Assembly: GCF_017921975.2 (NCBI RefSeq)
Contig: NZ_JAGEMO020000051.1
Span: 1 to 64,000 of the forward strand
DNA: 64,000 nt
Direction: 5' to 3'
Source: Hymenobacter terricola
GTDB lineage: Bacteria; Bacteroidota; Bacteroidia; Cytophagales; Hymenobacteraceae
Of this stretch, positions 14,749-24,700 are shown in pieces (position 1 is the first letter of the stretch; each line of letters opens with the position of its first letter). Both the position numbers and the translations under genes were made by a program. The notes beneath the pieces were generated by a model. That model did no database searches. It was not told the origin of the DNA and worked only from the letters and a program-made list of their open reading frames with translations.

Positions 14749-15093
14749 TTAAGCCGTTTTGGCAGTGGCACGCTTGGCTTTAGCAGGAGCAGCAGCCGGA
14801 GCTGCGTTAGCTGCCGCGCCTTTGCGCACCCGCTCACCAGTGGTGGGGTTGATAGCCTGCACGTTGCTCACGTGCATGGGCGCCTCCATCTTGGTGATGC
14901 CGCCCTGGGGCGATTTGGCGCTCGGCTTGTTGTGTTTCGTCACCAGGTTCAACCCCTCAACGGTTACGCGCTGGGTTACCCGGTTTACCGACACGATTTT
15001 GCCGGTTTTGCCCTTTTCGTCGCCAGCAATCACCTTCACGGTATCGCCCGACTTTACGTGCAGCTGCACGGGGTCTGCTTTTCTGATAGCCAT
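14749..15093 (-). CDS. rplX: Large ribosomal subunit protein uL24
   Basis: L24 is an early assembly initiator bound to the 5' domain of 23S rRNA. The KOW motif is in VKSGDTVKVIAGDEKGKTGK and VNRVTQRVTVEGLNLVTKHN, followed by QGGITKMEAPMHVSNVQAIN. The 114-residue length includes an Ala/Lys-rich tail of about 25 residues after GERVRKG, probably disordered. It lies 3 bases after rplN. Confidence 0.97.
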   Translation of the reverse strand: MAIRKADPVQLHVKSGDTVKVIAGDEKGKTGKIVSVNRVTQRVTVEGLNLVTKHNKPSAKSPQGGITKMEAPMHVSNVQAINPTTGERVRKGAAANAAPAAAPAKAKRATAKTA

Positions 15094-15096
15094 GAT

Positions 15097-15465
15097 TTAG
15101 AGTACTTCGGGTGCTAGGGATACGATTTTCATGAACTGACGCTCACGCAGCTCACGGGCCACTGGGCCGAAGATGCGCGTGCCGCGGGGCTCGTCGTTGT
15201 TGTTGAGCAACACGGCAGCGTTGTCGTCGAAGCGGATGTACGAACCGTCTTTACGACGAATCTCCTTCTTCACGCGCACCACTACGGCCTTGCTCACGGT
15301 GCCTTTCTTCGCGTTGCCCGAAGGGATAGCCGACTTAATGGCTACCACAATCTTGTCGCCAACGCTGGCGTATTTCTTGCCCGTGCCACCCAAAACGCGG
15401 ATGCAGAGGACTTCCTTGGCGCCGCTATTGTCGGCCACCGTCAGGCGGGATTCTTGCTGTATCAT
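15097..15465 (-). CDS. rplN: Large ribosomal subunit protein uL14
   Basis: L14 forms intersubunit bridges with 16S rRNA. The protein is 122 residues and starts MIQQESRLTVADNSGAKEVL. The segment VVVRVKKEIRRKDGSYIRFD and the C-terminal signature GTRIFGPVARELRERQFMKI are fully conserved. It lies 9 bases after rpsQ. Confidence 0.98.
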   Translation of the reverse strand: MIQQESRLTVADNSGAKEVLCIRVLGGTGKKYASVGDKIVVAIKSAIPSGNAKKGTVSKAVVVRVKKEIRRKDGSYIRFDDNAAVLLNNNDEPRGTRIFGPVARELRERQFMKIVSLAPEVL

Positions 15466-15474
15466 CGAGTTAGA

Positions 15475-15774
15475 TTATTTAGCGCGTTCAATAATTTCCA
15501 CCAGGCGCCACCGCTTGGTTTTGCTCAGCGGACGGGTGCTCATGATGAGCACCGTGTCGCCTTCGCCGCACTCGTTTTTCTCGTCGTGGGCGTGGAATTT
15601 CGTGGTTTTGGTCACGAACTTGCCGTATTTGGGGTGCTTTTGCTTCTGCACCACAGCCACGGTGATGGACTTGTCCATCTTGCTGCTCGTCACCTTGCCG
15701 GTGATTTCTTTGCGCATGTTGCGCGAAGCTTCATCAGCAGCGGTTTGGTCTTGGGTTGTTACGTCGGTTGCCAT
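15475..15774 (-). CDS. rpsQ: Small ribosomal subunit protein uS17
   Basis: S17 is an OB-fold primary binder of the 16S 5' domain. The core is recognised by RKEITGKVTSSKMDKSITVA, VVQKQKHPKYGKFVTKTTKF and the conserved HAHDEKNECGEGDTVLIMST followed by RPLSKTKRWRLVEI. The 99 residues include a short N-terminal extension of about 18 residues. It lies 5 bases after rpmC. Confidence 0.98.
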   Translation of the reverse strand: MATDVTTQDQTAADEASRNMRKEITGKVTSSKMDKSITVAVVQKQKHPKYGKFVTKTTKFHAHDEKNECGEGDTVLIMSTRPLSKTKRWRLVEIIERAK

Positions 15775-15779
15775 CGGAA

Positions 15780-15992
15780 TTAAGCGGGGTTAGAGGCCTG
15801 CTCGTTGTTCCGACGAGTCTGCTCGGTGAGCAAGCGGGCGACGTTTTTACGGTTGGCCTTGAGGCGGGCGGGGTTTTCCAGGGGCGAAATCGCATGAGCG
15901 AAACGCAGCTGCTGGCCCGTAGCCTGCTCGGTTTTGATTTGCTCTTTCAGCGCGTCGGCGGAAAGGCCTTTGTGGTCGGTCTTGTTCTTCAT
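15780..15992 (-). CDS. rpmC: Large ribosomal subunit protein uL29
   Basis: L29 is a small helical protein at the exit tunnel and part of the docking site for trigger factor and SRP. The protein is 70 residues with the usual two-helix pattern LSADALKEQIKTEQATGQQL, then RFAHAISPLENPARLKANRK and NVARLLTEQTRR. It lies between rplP (3-base gap) and rpsQ. Confidence 0.96.
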   Translation of the reverse strand: MKNKTDHKGLSADALKEQIKTEQATGQQLRFAHAISPLENPARLKANRKNVARLLTEQTRRNNEQASNPA

Positions 15993-15995
15993 GAC

Positions 15996-16421
15996 TTAGG
16001 CGGCGTCCGTGTAGTCGCGGCGAACCACGAATGAAGTACGAACCGGCAGCTTCTGAGCCGCCAGACGGAGCGACTCCTTAGCTACTTCCAGCGATACGCC
16101 GTCCGACTCGAACATGATTTGACCCGGCTTCACGCAGGCTACCCAATACTCGGGCGAGCCTTTGCCCTTACCCATCCGCACTTCAGCAGGCTTCTTGGTA
16201 ATGGGTTTGTCGGGGAAAATGCGAATCCATACTTGCCCTTCGCGTTTCATGGCGCGGGTCATGGCGATACGAGCAGCCTCAATTTGGCGAGCCGTAATCC
16301 AAGACACTTCCAGCGACTTGATAGCGAACGAACCGAAGTCTATGGAGCTGCCGCGGTAGGCGAGGCCTGTTACGCGACCCTTTTGCATCTTGCGATACTT
16401 GGTCCTTTTCGGTTGTAACAT
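15996..16421 (-). CDS. rplP: Large ribosomal subunit protein uL16
   Basis: L16 helps position the aminoacyl-tRNA and completes the peptidyl transferase region. The 141 residues start MLQPKRTKYRKMQKGRVTGL; ARIAMTRAMKREGQVWIRIF, PDKPITKKPAEVRMGKGKGS and PEYWVACVKPGQIMFE are the family signatures. The Arg in VRMGKGKGS is the position hydroxylated in E. coli. It follows rpsC by about 100 bases. Confidence 0.98.
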   Translation of the reverse strand: MLQPKRTKYRKMQKGRVTGLAYRGSSIDFGSFAIKSLEVSWITARQIEAARIAMTRAMKREGQVWIRIFPDKPITKKPAEVRMGKGKGSPEYWVACVKPGQIMFESDGVSLEVAKESLRLAAQKLPVRTSFVVRRDYTDAA

Positions 16422-16527
16422 TTGATTTTAAATAAAGAGAGTGTTCTGTAAGAGAGAGGGTCGAACAGCCGAACATTTCGCTTCGTTCACCCAAGCGGCA
16501 AACGAAGCGAAATGACCTGGCTTGGTT

Positions 16528-17418
16528 CTAGCGACGCGGGCCGCGAGCGGCACCACCGGCAGCACCACCACCTTGGGCGGGACCGTTGCGGCGGGGACCA
16601 GCGTTGTCGCCGCGGGGAGCACCACCGCCAGCGTTGCCGCCACGGTCGTTGCCACCACGGCCACCAGCACCACCGTCACGACGCGGGCCGCGGTCGCCTT
16701 CACGACGCTCGCCACGGGGGCCACGGTCGTCACGACGTCCACCGGCATCGCCACCGGGGTTGGTGAGCTGCTGGTTGGGCGAGAGGTCGGGCTTGCCGAA
16801 CACCTCACCGCGCATCACCCACACCTTGATGCCGATTTTGCCATACACGGTCTGAGCTTCCGACAAAGCGTAGTCGATATCGGCGCGCAGCGTGTGCAGC
16901 GGCGTACGACCTTCTTTGTACTGCTCCGAACGGGCAATCTCCGCACCGCCGAGACGGCCACCGCACTGAATCTTGATGCCTTCGGCACCAACACGCATTG
17001 CAGCCTGAATCGACATTTTCATGGCGCGACGGAAGGAGATACGAGCGGCCAGCTGCTGGGCGATGCTTTCGCCTACCAGCTTGGCATCCAACTCCGGACG
17101 CTTGATTTCGAAGATGTTGATTTGAACGTCTTTGCTGGTGATTTGCTTCAGCTCGTCCTTAATCTTGTCAACCTCCTGGCCGCCTTTACCGATTACCACA
17201 CCCGGACGCGCCGTGTTGATGGTGATGGTGATGCGCTTCAGGGTGCGCTCAATCACAATGCGGCTAATGCCGCCTTTCTGAATGCGCGCGTTGATGTACT
17301 TGCGGATTTTCTCGTCCTCCACCAATTTCTCGGCGAAGTCCTTGCCGCCGTACCAGTTGGAGTCCCAGCCTTTGATGACTCCCAAGCGGAAGCCAACCGG
17401 ATTTACTTTCTGTCCCAT
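16528..17418 (-). CDS. rpsC: Small ribosomal subunit protein uS3 with long Gly/Arg-rich tail
   Basis: S3 forms part of the mRNA entry channel and its helicase activity. Residues 1-210 are the normal protein: MGQKVNPVGFRLGVIKGWDS, the KH motif RPGVVIGKGGQEVDKIKDEL (about residues 69-88) and the C-terminal domain with VQAAMRVGAEGIKIQCGGRL-like sequence. Residues about 222-296 are an added low-complexity tail made almost entirely of Gly, Arg, Asp, Asn and Ala with RGG-like units (for example RRDDRGPRGERREGDRGPRR). Such tails bind RNA in other proteins; the role here is unknown. It lies 6 bases after rplV. Confidence 0.97.
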   Translation of the reverse strand: MGQKVNPVGFRLGVIKGWDSNWYGGKDFAEKLVEDEKIRKYINARIQKGGISRIVIERTLKRITITINTARPGVVIGKGGQEVDKIKDELKQITSKDVQINIFEIKRPELDAKLVGESIAQQLAARISFRRAMKMSIQAAMRVGAEGIKIQCGGRLGGAEIARSEQYKEGRTPLHTLRADIDYALSEAQTVYGKIGIKVWVMRGEVFGKPDLSPNQQLTNPGGDAGGRRDDRGPRGERREGDRGPRRDGGAGGRGGNDRGGNAGGGAPRGDNAGPRRNGPAQGGGAAGGAARGPRR

Positions 17419-17424
17419 ATTAAA

Positions 17425-17871
17425 TTAGGATTTGGCGTCGGCCTTAGGGTTTTCGGTAGTACCAACTTGCTTCGCGTGCTCGGTGGTAGTTTCAGCTTGA
17501 GCACGAGCAGCTTTCGAACCGGCTTTCTCCACTTTCGTGTCGATTTTCAGCGTCACGTGGTTGCTGCGCTTGCGGATGCGGTGGCCACGGCCCTGAGGGG
17601 CGGGGCGCAGGCGCTTCAGCTGGCGTCCTTCGTCCACGAAGATTTCGCTGATGTAGAGGTTTGCGTCCTCAATCCGCTCTTCTTCGTTGTGCTGCTGCCA
17701 GTTGGCCAAGGCCGAAAGGAGCAGTTTCTCAATCTTCTCGGCACCGATGTTGGCTTCGAAGCGCAACAGGCCAAGGGCCTGGGTCACTTTCTTGCCGCGC
17801 ACGAGGTCGGCCACCAGTCGCATCTTACGAGGCGAGGTCGGCACATTGCGGAGTTTTGCTACTGCTTCCAT
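17425..17871 (-). CDS. rplV: Large ribosomal subunit protein uL22
   Basis: L22 lines the exit tunnel with a long hairpin. I chose the ATG at 17869-17871 (MEAVAKLRNVPTSPRKMRLV), one base after rpsS; a longer frame would run into rpsS. The core VADLVRGKKVTQALGLLRFE and the tunnel hairpin LKRLRPAPQGRGHRIRKRSN are present. Beyond about residue 115 there is a charged C-terminal tail of about 30 residues (QAETTTEHAKQVGTTENPKA) outside the usual fold. Total length is 148 residues. Confidence 0.97.
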   Translation of the reverse strand: MEAVAKLRNVPTSPRKMRLVADLVRGKKVTQALGLLRFEANIGAEKIEKLLLSALANWQQHNEEERIEDANLYISEIFVDEGRQLKRLRPAPQGRGHRIRKRSNHVTLKIDTKVEKAGSKAARAQAETTTEHAKQVGTTENPKADAKS

Positions 17872-17872
17872 C

Positions 17873-18151
17873 TTAGCGCTTGCCTTTATCTTTTTTGGCG
17901 ACGTGACCACGGAAGTTACGCGTCGGAGCAAATTCGCCCAACTTGTGTCCTACCATGTTCTCGGTCACATACACCGGGATGAACTTATTGCCGTTGTGAA
18001 CAGCGAACGTGTGGCCAACGAAATCGGGGGAAATCATCGAGCGGCGCGACCAAGTCTTTACCACTGATTTTTTACCGGCCGTTTCGAGTGCCGTGACTTT
18101 CTTTTCCAGCCGGAAGTCAATGTACGGCCCTTTTTTGAGTGAACGTGCCAT
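17873..18151 (-). CDS. rpsS: Small ribosomal subunit protein uS19
   Basis: S19 lies in the 30S head with S13 and contacts the A-site tRNA. The 92-residue protein begins MARSLKKGPYIDFRLEKKVT and has the signature KTWSRRSMISPDFVGHTFAV followed by HNGNKFIPVYVTENMVGHKL. It is 3 bases after rplB and 1 base before rplV. Confidence 0.98.
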   Translation of the reverse strand: MARSLKKGPYIDFRLEKKVTALETAGKKSVVKTWSRRSMISPDFVGHTFAVHNGNKFIPVYVTENMVGHKLGEFAPTRNFRGHVAKKDKGKR

Positions 18152-18154
18152 ATA

Positions 18155-18982
18155 TTACTTCTTGCCTTTGCGGCTCACAATCAGGTTCTCCGAATACTTG
18201 TTCTTGTTACGGGTCTTCTGGCCTTTAGCCAAAATGCCGTTACGGCTACGTGGGTGACCACCCGACGATTTGCCTTCGCCACCACCCATGGGGTGGTCGA
18301 CAGGGTTCATCACCACACCACGAACGCGGGGACGACGACCAGCCCACCGGTTACGGCCAGCCTTACCCATCACGGTGTTCATGTGGTCGCCGTTCGACAC
18401 GGTACCAACGGTAGCCATGCAGGTAACGAGCACCATGCGCATCTCGCCGGAAGGCAGTTTCAGCGTGGCGTACTTCTCTTCGCGGGCTACGATTTGGGCG
18501 TAGGTACCGGCCGAGCGGGCCATTGCTGCACCCTGGCCAGGCTGCAATTCGATGTTGTGGAGGATGGTACCGAGGGGAATCTCGCGCAGCGGCAAGGTAT
18601 TGCCCACTTCGGGAGCCACGCCCGGGCCCGATACAATCTTCGCGCCTACCGTCATGCCGGCGGGAGCGATGATGTAACGCTTCTCACCATCGGCATAGTT
18701 TACCAAGGCGATGCGGGCGGTCCGGTTCGGGTCGTACTCGATGGACTTCACGACGGCCGGAACACCGGCTTTGTCGCGCTTGAAGTCCACGATGCGGTAC
18801 TGGGTTTTATGACCACCGCCGATGTAGCGGTTGGACATTTTACCGGAAGAGTTCCGGCCACCCGATTTGGGGAGGGAAGTCATCAGCGACTTCTCCGGGG
18901 TCGACGTTGTAATCTCGTCGAACGCCGGCGCAACGCGGAAGCGCTGCCCTGGGGTTGTTGGTCTGAGTTTTTTAAGTGCCAT
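18155..18982 (-). CDS. rplB: Large ribosomal subunit protein uL2
   Basis: L2 is needed for subunit association and peptidyl transferase assembly. The protein has 275 residues. The first half has NRYIGGGHKTQYRIVDFKRD (the GGGHK motif) and YDPNRTARIALVNYADGEKR; the second half contains the catalytic-centre segment MNPVDHPMGGGEGKSSGGHP, with the essential His in NPVDHPMGGGEG. It is about 44 bases after rplW. Confidence 0.98.
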   Translation of the reverse strand: MALKKLRPTTPGQRFRVAPAFDEITTSTPEKSLMTSLPKSGGRNSSGKMSNRYIGGGHKTQYRIVDFKRDKAGVPAVVKSIEYDPNRTARIALVNYADGEKRYIIAPAGMTVGAKIVSGPGVAPEVGNTLPLREIPLGTILHNIELQPGQGAAMARSAGTYAQIVAREEKYATLKLPSGEMRMVLVTCMATVGTVSNGDHMNTVMGKAGRNRWAGRRPRVRGVVMNPVDHPMGGGEGKSSGGHPRSRNGILAKGQKTRNKNKYSENLIVSRKGKK

Positions 18983-19026
18983 TACTAGCTAGTTGTGCTT
19001 TTGCGGCGGAAGAATTGAGGCGAAGC

Positions 19027-19314
19027 CTAGAGGTTGGTGTAGAAGTCGATTACGTCGCCTTCTTTAACCGTTACAATGGCTTTCTTGCCGTGGGCACGAC
19101 GACCGGAAACCTGGCCGCCTTTGGTGCCTTTCGACTTCATTTTGCCAATGGTGCGCATCGTGTTGATGTCGGTTACCGTCACGCCGTAGAGCGTTTCGAT
19201 GTCCTTCTTGATTTGCACTTTGTTGGCGGTTCGCTCCACTTCAAAAGTGTAGCGACCTTTCTCGTTGAGGCCGGTGGCCTTTTCGGTGACGATGGGGCGT
19301 TTCAGCGTGCTCAT
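19027..19314 (-). CDS. rplW: Large ribosomal subunit protein uL23
   Basis: L23 is the main docking site at the tunnel exit for trigger factor and SRP. The 95-residue protein begins MSTLKRPIVTEKATGLNEKG and continues YTFEVERTANKVQIKKDIET, ending with VKEGDVIDFYTNL. Its ATG overlaps the rplD stop codon by one base (TAATG), which implies translational coupling. Confidence 0.97.
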   Translation of the reverse strand: MSTLKRPIVTEKATGLNEKGRYTFEVERTANKVQIKKDIETLYGVTVTDINTMRTIGKMKSKGTKGGQVSGRRAHGKKAIVTVKEGDVIDFYTNL

Positions 19315-19952
19315 TATTCGGCGGTGCTATAGAGTTGAACCAATGAAGCCATGCCGTCTTCCGAAATCAGCAGCGTGTCCGTGTTCAGCAGGTCGTGGGT
19401 GTTGAGGCCGATGGGCGTCGACACTTTCACTTTCTGCAGGTTGCGGGCGCTGAGAAGCACGTTCTTGTTTACCTCACCGGTAACCAGCATGGTCTTCTTG
19501 CCATTGTTCAGCTTGAGGCCCTCCATGATGGCAACGAAGTCCTTGGTGCGGGGAGCATCCATGGCAATGTTCTCCACGATGGAGATTTTGCCATCCTTCG
19601 CCAGGCTCGACAGAGCCGAGAGGCGTGCTACGCGCTTGGTCTTCTTGTTGAGCTTGAAGTTGTAGTCGCGGGGCTGCGGACCGAACATGCGGCCACCACC
19701 CACGAACACACCCGACTTCATGCTGCCGGCGCGGGCACCGCCCGTACCTTTTTGCTTCTTCAGTTTCTTCGTGGTGCCGTGCACCTCGTTGCGCTGCTTG
19801 GACTTGTGCGTGCCCTGGCGCTGGTTGGCCAGGTACTGCTTCACGTCCAGGTACATCACGTGCTCGTTTACTTCGAGGCCGAAGATGGCGTCAGACAGGG
19901 TCACTTTGCGGCCGGTGTCTTCGCCTTTGAGGTTATATACTGCGAGTTCCAT
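19314..19952 (-). CDS. rplD: Large ribosomal subunit protein uL4
   Basis: L4 extends a loop into the exit tunnel and in some bacteria represses the S10 operon. Recognised by VKQYLANQRQGTHKSKQRNE, then KLKKQKGTGGARAGSMKSGV and GGGRMFGPQPRDYNFKLNKK, with a C-terminal domain ending DTLLISEDGMASLVQLYS. The length is 212 residues. It is 9 bases after rplC. No attenuator of the E. coli S10 type was found in the rplC leader. Confidence 0.98.
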   Translation of the reverse strand: MELAVYNLKGEDTGRKVTLSDAIFGLEVNEHVMYLDVKQYLANQRQGTHKSKQRNEVHGTTKKLKKQKGTGGARAGSMKSGVFVGGGRMFGPQPRDYNFKLNKKTKRVARLSALSSLAKDGKISIVENIAMDAPRTKDFVAIMEGLKLNNGKKTMLVTGEVNKNVLLSARNLQKVKVSTPIGLNTHDLLNTDTLLISEDGMASLVQLYSTAE

Positions 19953-19961
19953 CGTACTAGT

Positions 19962-20582
19962 CTATTTCTCGATTACCACGTAAGAATTCTTCGCGCCGGG
20001 AATCGAGCCGCTCACCAGAATCAGGTTCTTGTCGCCTACTACGCGCATCACCTTCAGGTTCTGCACTTTCACGCGGTCGTTGCCCATCCGGCCACCCATG
20101 CGCATTCCTTTGAATACGCGCGAAGGCCAGGAGCAAGCACCAATCGAACCGGGGTGACGCAGGCGGTTGTGCTGGCCGTGGGTCTGGCCACCAACACCCT
20201 GGAAGTTGTAACGCTTTACAACGCCCTGGAAACCCTTGCCTTTGGAAGTGCCTACTACGTCAACAAACTCGCCTTCCTCGAAGAGGGTCGCGTCGATGGT
20301 TGCGCCAGCGGCGTAGGTCGATTCAGCGTCGAGGCGGAATTCAACCAGTTTTTTCTTGGGGGTAGTACCGGCTTTCGTGAAGTGACCAACCAATGCTTTG
20401 GTGGTGTTCTTCACTTTTTTTTCGCCGTACCCAATTTGAATGGCGGTGTAGCCGTCATTCGCGATAGTCTTAACCTGCGTCACTACGCACGGACCCGCTT
20501 CGATGAGCGTGCAGGGAATGTTTTTCCCATCCGGAGTGAAGAGGCTTGTCATACCGATTTTCTTACCGATGATGCCAGGCAT
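19962..20582 (-). CDS. rplC: Large ribosomal subunit protein uL3
   Basis: L3 is an early-assembly protein near the peptidyl transferase centre. The chosen start (ATG at 20580-20582) gives MPGIIGKKIGMTSLFTPDGK, the canonical N-terminus; a few extra upstream codons in the same frame are unlikely to be used. The signature SKGKGFQGVVKRYNFQGVGG and HRLRHPGSIGACSWPSRVFK-like segments are present. The length is 206 residues. It heads a new transcript with a promoter at 20645-20676 and is separated from rpsJ by an envelope gene. Confidence 0.97.
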   Translation of the reverse strand: MPGIIGKKIGMTSLFTPDGKNIPCTLIEAGPCVVTQVKTIANDGYTAIQIGYGEKKVKNTTKALVGHFTKAGTTPKKKLVEFRLDAESTYAAGATIDATLFEEGEFVDVVGTSKGKGFQGVVKRYNFQGVGGQTHGQHNRLRHPGSIGACSWPSRVFKGMRMGGRMGNDRVKVQNLKVMRVVGDKNLILVSGSIPGAKNSYVVIEK

Positions 20583-20644
20583 TCTGTTGTTGATTAAATG
20601 ACACAAAAAGAAAACGACCGAATGCCGTTTTCGCTAAGGGAGTG

Positions 20645-20676
20645 CAAAGATAGGAAAAAAGCCTCGGGAATCACAA
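20645..20676 (-). promoter_or_regulatory. Promoter for the rplC-rpsN transcript
   Basis: TATCTTTG on the minus strand (20645-20652) with TTG at 20674-20676 and a 21-base spacer fits the Bacteroidota consensus. It lies 63 bases upstream of rplC, so the large ribosomal block is transcribed independently of the O-antigen-ligase-like gene before it. Confidence 0.7.
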
Positions 20677-20741
20677 GGACAGCTAGAAATATTTTCTAGG
20701 TGAGGCTGTTAGCTTCCCGGAAGTTGTTTTTGAAGTTTGGA

Positions 20742-22016
20742 TTAGGCGGGCCGCCAGCCCGTGTCCTCTTCTTCGCAAGGCAATGAACCCTGCAGCGCCA
20801 GCAGCAAGAAGAATACCACGAAGGCCAAGCCTATCTGCGTTTCTAAGGTGTATTCCACCAGAAAGGACAGGCCGATGCTCACGTACTGAGCCAAGAGCAG
20901 TGGCGCGCGCTTGCGGCGCGCCCACCAAGCCGGGTAAAACAGTCCGGCACAAAAGACCAGCAAGCCAATAGCACCGTAAGCAGCAAGATTATAGATGTAC
21001 TGGTTATGTGGTTGAATATAGAAATCAGCGGTAAGCTGAGGGTATAGTTTGGCGTAGCGCCGGGCCATTTCGCTTTCCAAATCTGGCTTGCCCACGCCTA
21101 TCAGCTTGTTATCCTGCCACACCGACCATGCTGCATTATAAGAATAAACCCGTGATGCAATGGAGAAATTCTTCCCAGCGGAGCTCTGCTCAATGGTACT
21201 AACGTCTTCCTGGGTATTGTAGAGCTTATTCCGAAAGGTAGGAAATGCCACAAAGCTCAGAACCGGGAGCAATAGCAGGATAGCAGCCAATACGCCAGCT
21301 TGCTTCCATTGCTGCTTGCGAAGAATCAGATACAGAACACTTAAGCAGCCAAGGGCGTAAAAAGTCATTTCGCCACTGCGCACGGCTAGCAAATGCAGGA
21401 ACAGCGCGAGCGCAACGATAGCGCCAATTAACCAGGGACGAAAACCTGACCGAACAACGCCGTGGACCAGCAGCATTACCCCGGCAGCAATGGCCAAGGT
21501 GATAATGAGACTAAAGCGAATATGGTCCGGCTCCGTCGGCATTACCTTGGAATGGAGGTAGGCTTCATTTATCTGCTGGGCATGAAGCAAGTAGTTGGCC
21601 GTCGCCCCGGTGGCCGCCAAAATCGTCATTGCAATAAGCAACAGCCACAGCCACCGCAGATACCGGCTGGGCAATGGCGGCAGAAGCCAGAACGAGAACG
21701 GCAAAATCAGGAACGGAAGCTGCAAGCCCAAATCGGTCCGGTACTCATTCATATTGACTGCTTCGGTATGAAACCCTGCCAGCAGATGCAATAAGAATAC
21801 CATGGCCAAGCTACCAAAAACCGGCCATAGCGACCAGTTGGCAATGCGCCGATGCGCTACCGCATACACCATACTCGTTGCCATCAGGCCTGCCATGGCA
21901 ATGCCCAAGGCTACCCGCAGCCAATTGACCAGGAAAATGCTAACGATAATGCACGCGCAAAAGAATAAGGCAGAACGGTGTAGTCGCGCAAGAGAAAAAA
22001 GAGACGGCATGAACAT
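20742..22016 (-). CDS. O-antigen ligase / polymerase family membrane protein
   Basis: The protein is 424 residues, with about ten or eleven hydrophobic helices through its length. Between the helices near residues 270-360 lies a periplasmic loop with RVYSYNAAWSVWQDNKLIGV and the motif QPHNQYIYNLAAYGAIGLLV, which is the pattern of the Wzy_C/O-antigen ligase superfamily (PHN followed by a hydrophobic stretch). Such proteins join or polymerise surface glycans in the inner membrane; the substrate is unknown. It is inserted between rpsJ, whose terminator lies 30 bases upstream of its start, and rplC. No glycan genes are nearby. The start at 22016 places MFMPSLFSL just before the first helix. Confidence 0.82.
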   Translation of the reverse strand: MFMPSLFSLARLHRSALFFCACIIVSIFLVNWLRVALGIAMAGLMATSMVYAVAHRRIANWSLWPVFGSLAMVFLLHLLAGFHTEAVNMNEYRTDLGLQLPFLILPFSFWLLPPLPSRYLRWLWLLLIAMTILAATGATANYLLHAQQINEAYLHSKVMPTEPDHIRFSLIITLAIAAGVMLLVHGVVRSGFRPWLIGAIVALALFLHLLAVRSGEMTFYALGCLSVLYLILRKQQWKQAGVLAAILLLLPVLSFVAFPTFRNKLYNTQEDVSTIEQSSAGKNFSIASRVYSYNAAWSVWQDNKLIGVGKPDLESEMARRYAKLYPQLTADFYIQPHNQYIYNLAAYGAIGLLVFCAGLFYPAWWARRKRAPLLLAQYVSIGLSFLVEYTLETQIGLAFVVFFLLLALQGSLPCEEEDTGWRPA

Positions 22017-22045
22017 TCACAAGTGGCCCCGCAAGTTCTAAAGAA

Positions 22046-22079
22046 AAAGCCCCACCGCGACGAATCACGGCAGGGCTTT
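22046..22079 (-). terminator. Intrinsic terminator after rpsJ
   Basis: On the minus strand AAAGCCCTGCCG pairs with CGGTGGGGCTTT (12 bp with two G-U pairs), followed by TT(C)TTT. It lies 27 bases after the rpsJ stop and ends the rpsL-rpsG-fusA-rpsJ transcript. Confidence 0.85.
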
Positions 22080-22106
22080 AACTCAATTAAGACTGAAATC
22101 GATGCC

Positions 22107-22412
22107 TCAGACTTTGATTTCTACGTCAACGCCGCTGGGCAATTCCAGCTTCATCAGGGCATCTACCGTCTTCGACGAAGTTGAGAAGATGTCTACGAGG
22201 CGCTTGTAGGTGCAAAGCTGGAACTGCTCCCGGCTCTTCTTGTTCACGTGGGGCGAGCGCAACACGGTGAACTTTTCTTTTTGGGTCGGCAAAGGAATCG
22301 GGCCGCTCACGATGGCACCGGTGGCCTTCACAGCTTTCACGATTTTCTCGGCCGATTTGTCTACGAGGTTGTGGTCGTAGGACTTCAGCTTAATGCGAAT
22401 TTTCTGATTCAT
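22107..22412 (-). CDS. rpsJ: Small ribosomal subunit protein uS10
   Basis: S10 is a 30S head protein that also pairs with NusB in antitermination. The 101-residue protein begins MNQKIRIKLKSYDHNLVDKS and has the loop signature GPIPLPTQKEKFTVLRSPHV followed by NKKSREQFQLCTYKRLVDIF. It is 39 bases after fusA, the Bacteroidota-type arrangement with the str operon, and is followed by a terminator, not by rplC. Confidence 0.98.
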   Translation of the reverse strand: MNQKIRIKLKSYDHNLVDKSAEKIVKAVKATGAIVSGPIPLPTQKEKFTVLRSPHVNKKSREQFQLCTYKRLVDIFSTSSKTVDALMKLELPSGVDVEIKV

Positions 22413-22451
22413 TGGGGGGTTTGGTCCGATTGACCAAGTTAGTGACCGGTA

Positions 22452-24590
<2,139 letters not shown>

Positions 24591-24610
24591 GATTTTGGTT
24601 AGGGTCTTAG

Positions 24611-24692
24611 AAGCTTGGGGTCTTAGAGTCTTGGGTCGTTTAACAGAACAGTCCGTCAAATAAATCCAAGAACCTAAGACCCCAAGTGTCTA
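24611..24692. repeat. Inverted repeat of CTTGGGGTCTTAG words upstream of fusA
   Basis: CTTGGGGTCTTAG at 24614-24626 is perfectly repeated in inverse orientation at 24674-24686, with further pairing of TCTTGG and CCAAGA inside. The left arm is made of 8-base words (GGTCTTAG, AAGCTTGG, GGTCTTAG, AGTCTTGG). It fills most of the rpsG-fusA spacer and starts 21 bases upstream of the fusA ATG. Confidence 0.7.
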
Positions 24693-24700
24693 ACAGCTGA

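Noticed and set aside
24591..24659. 23-residue N-terminal extension of EF-G
   Set aside because: It is read through the inverted repeat; EF-G starts at MAVNKELQYLRNIG.
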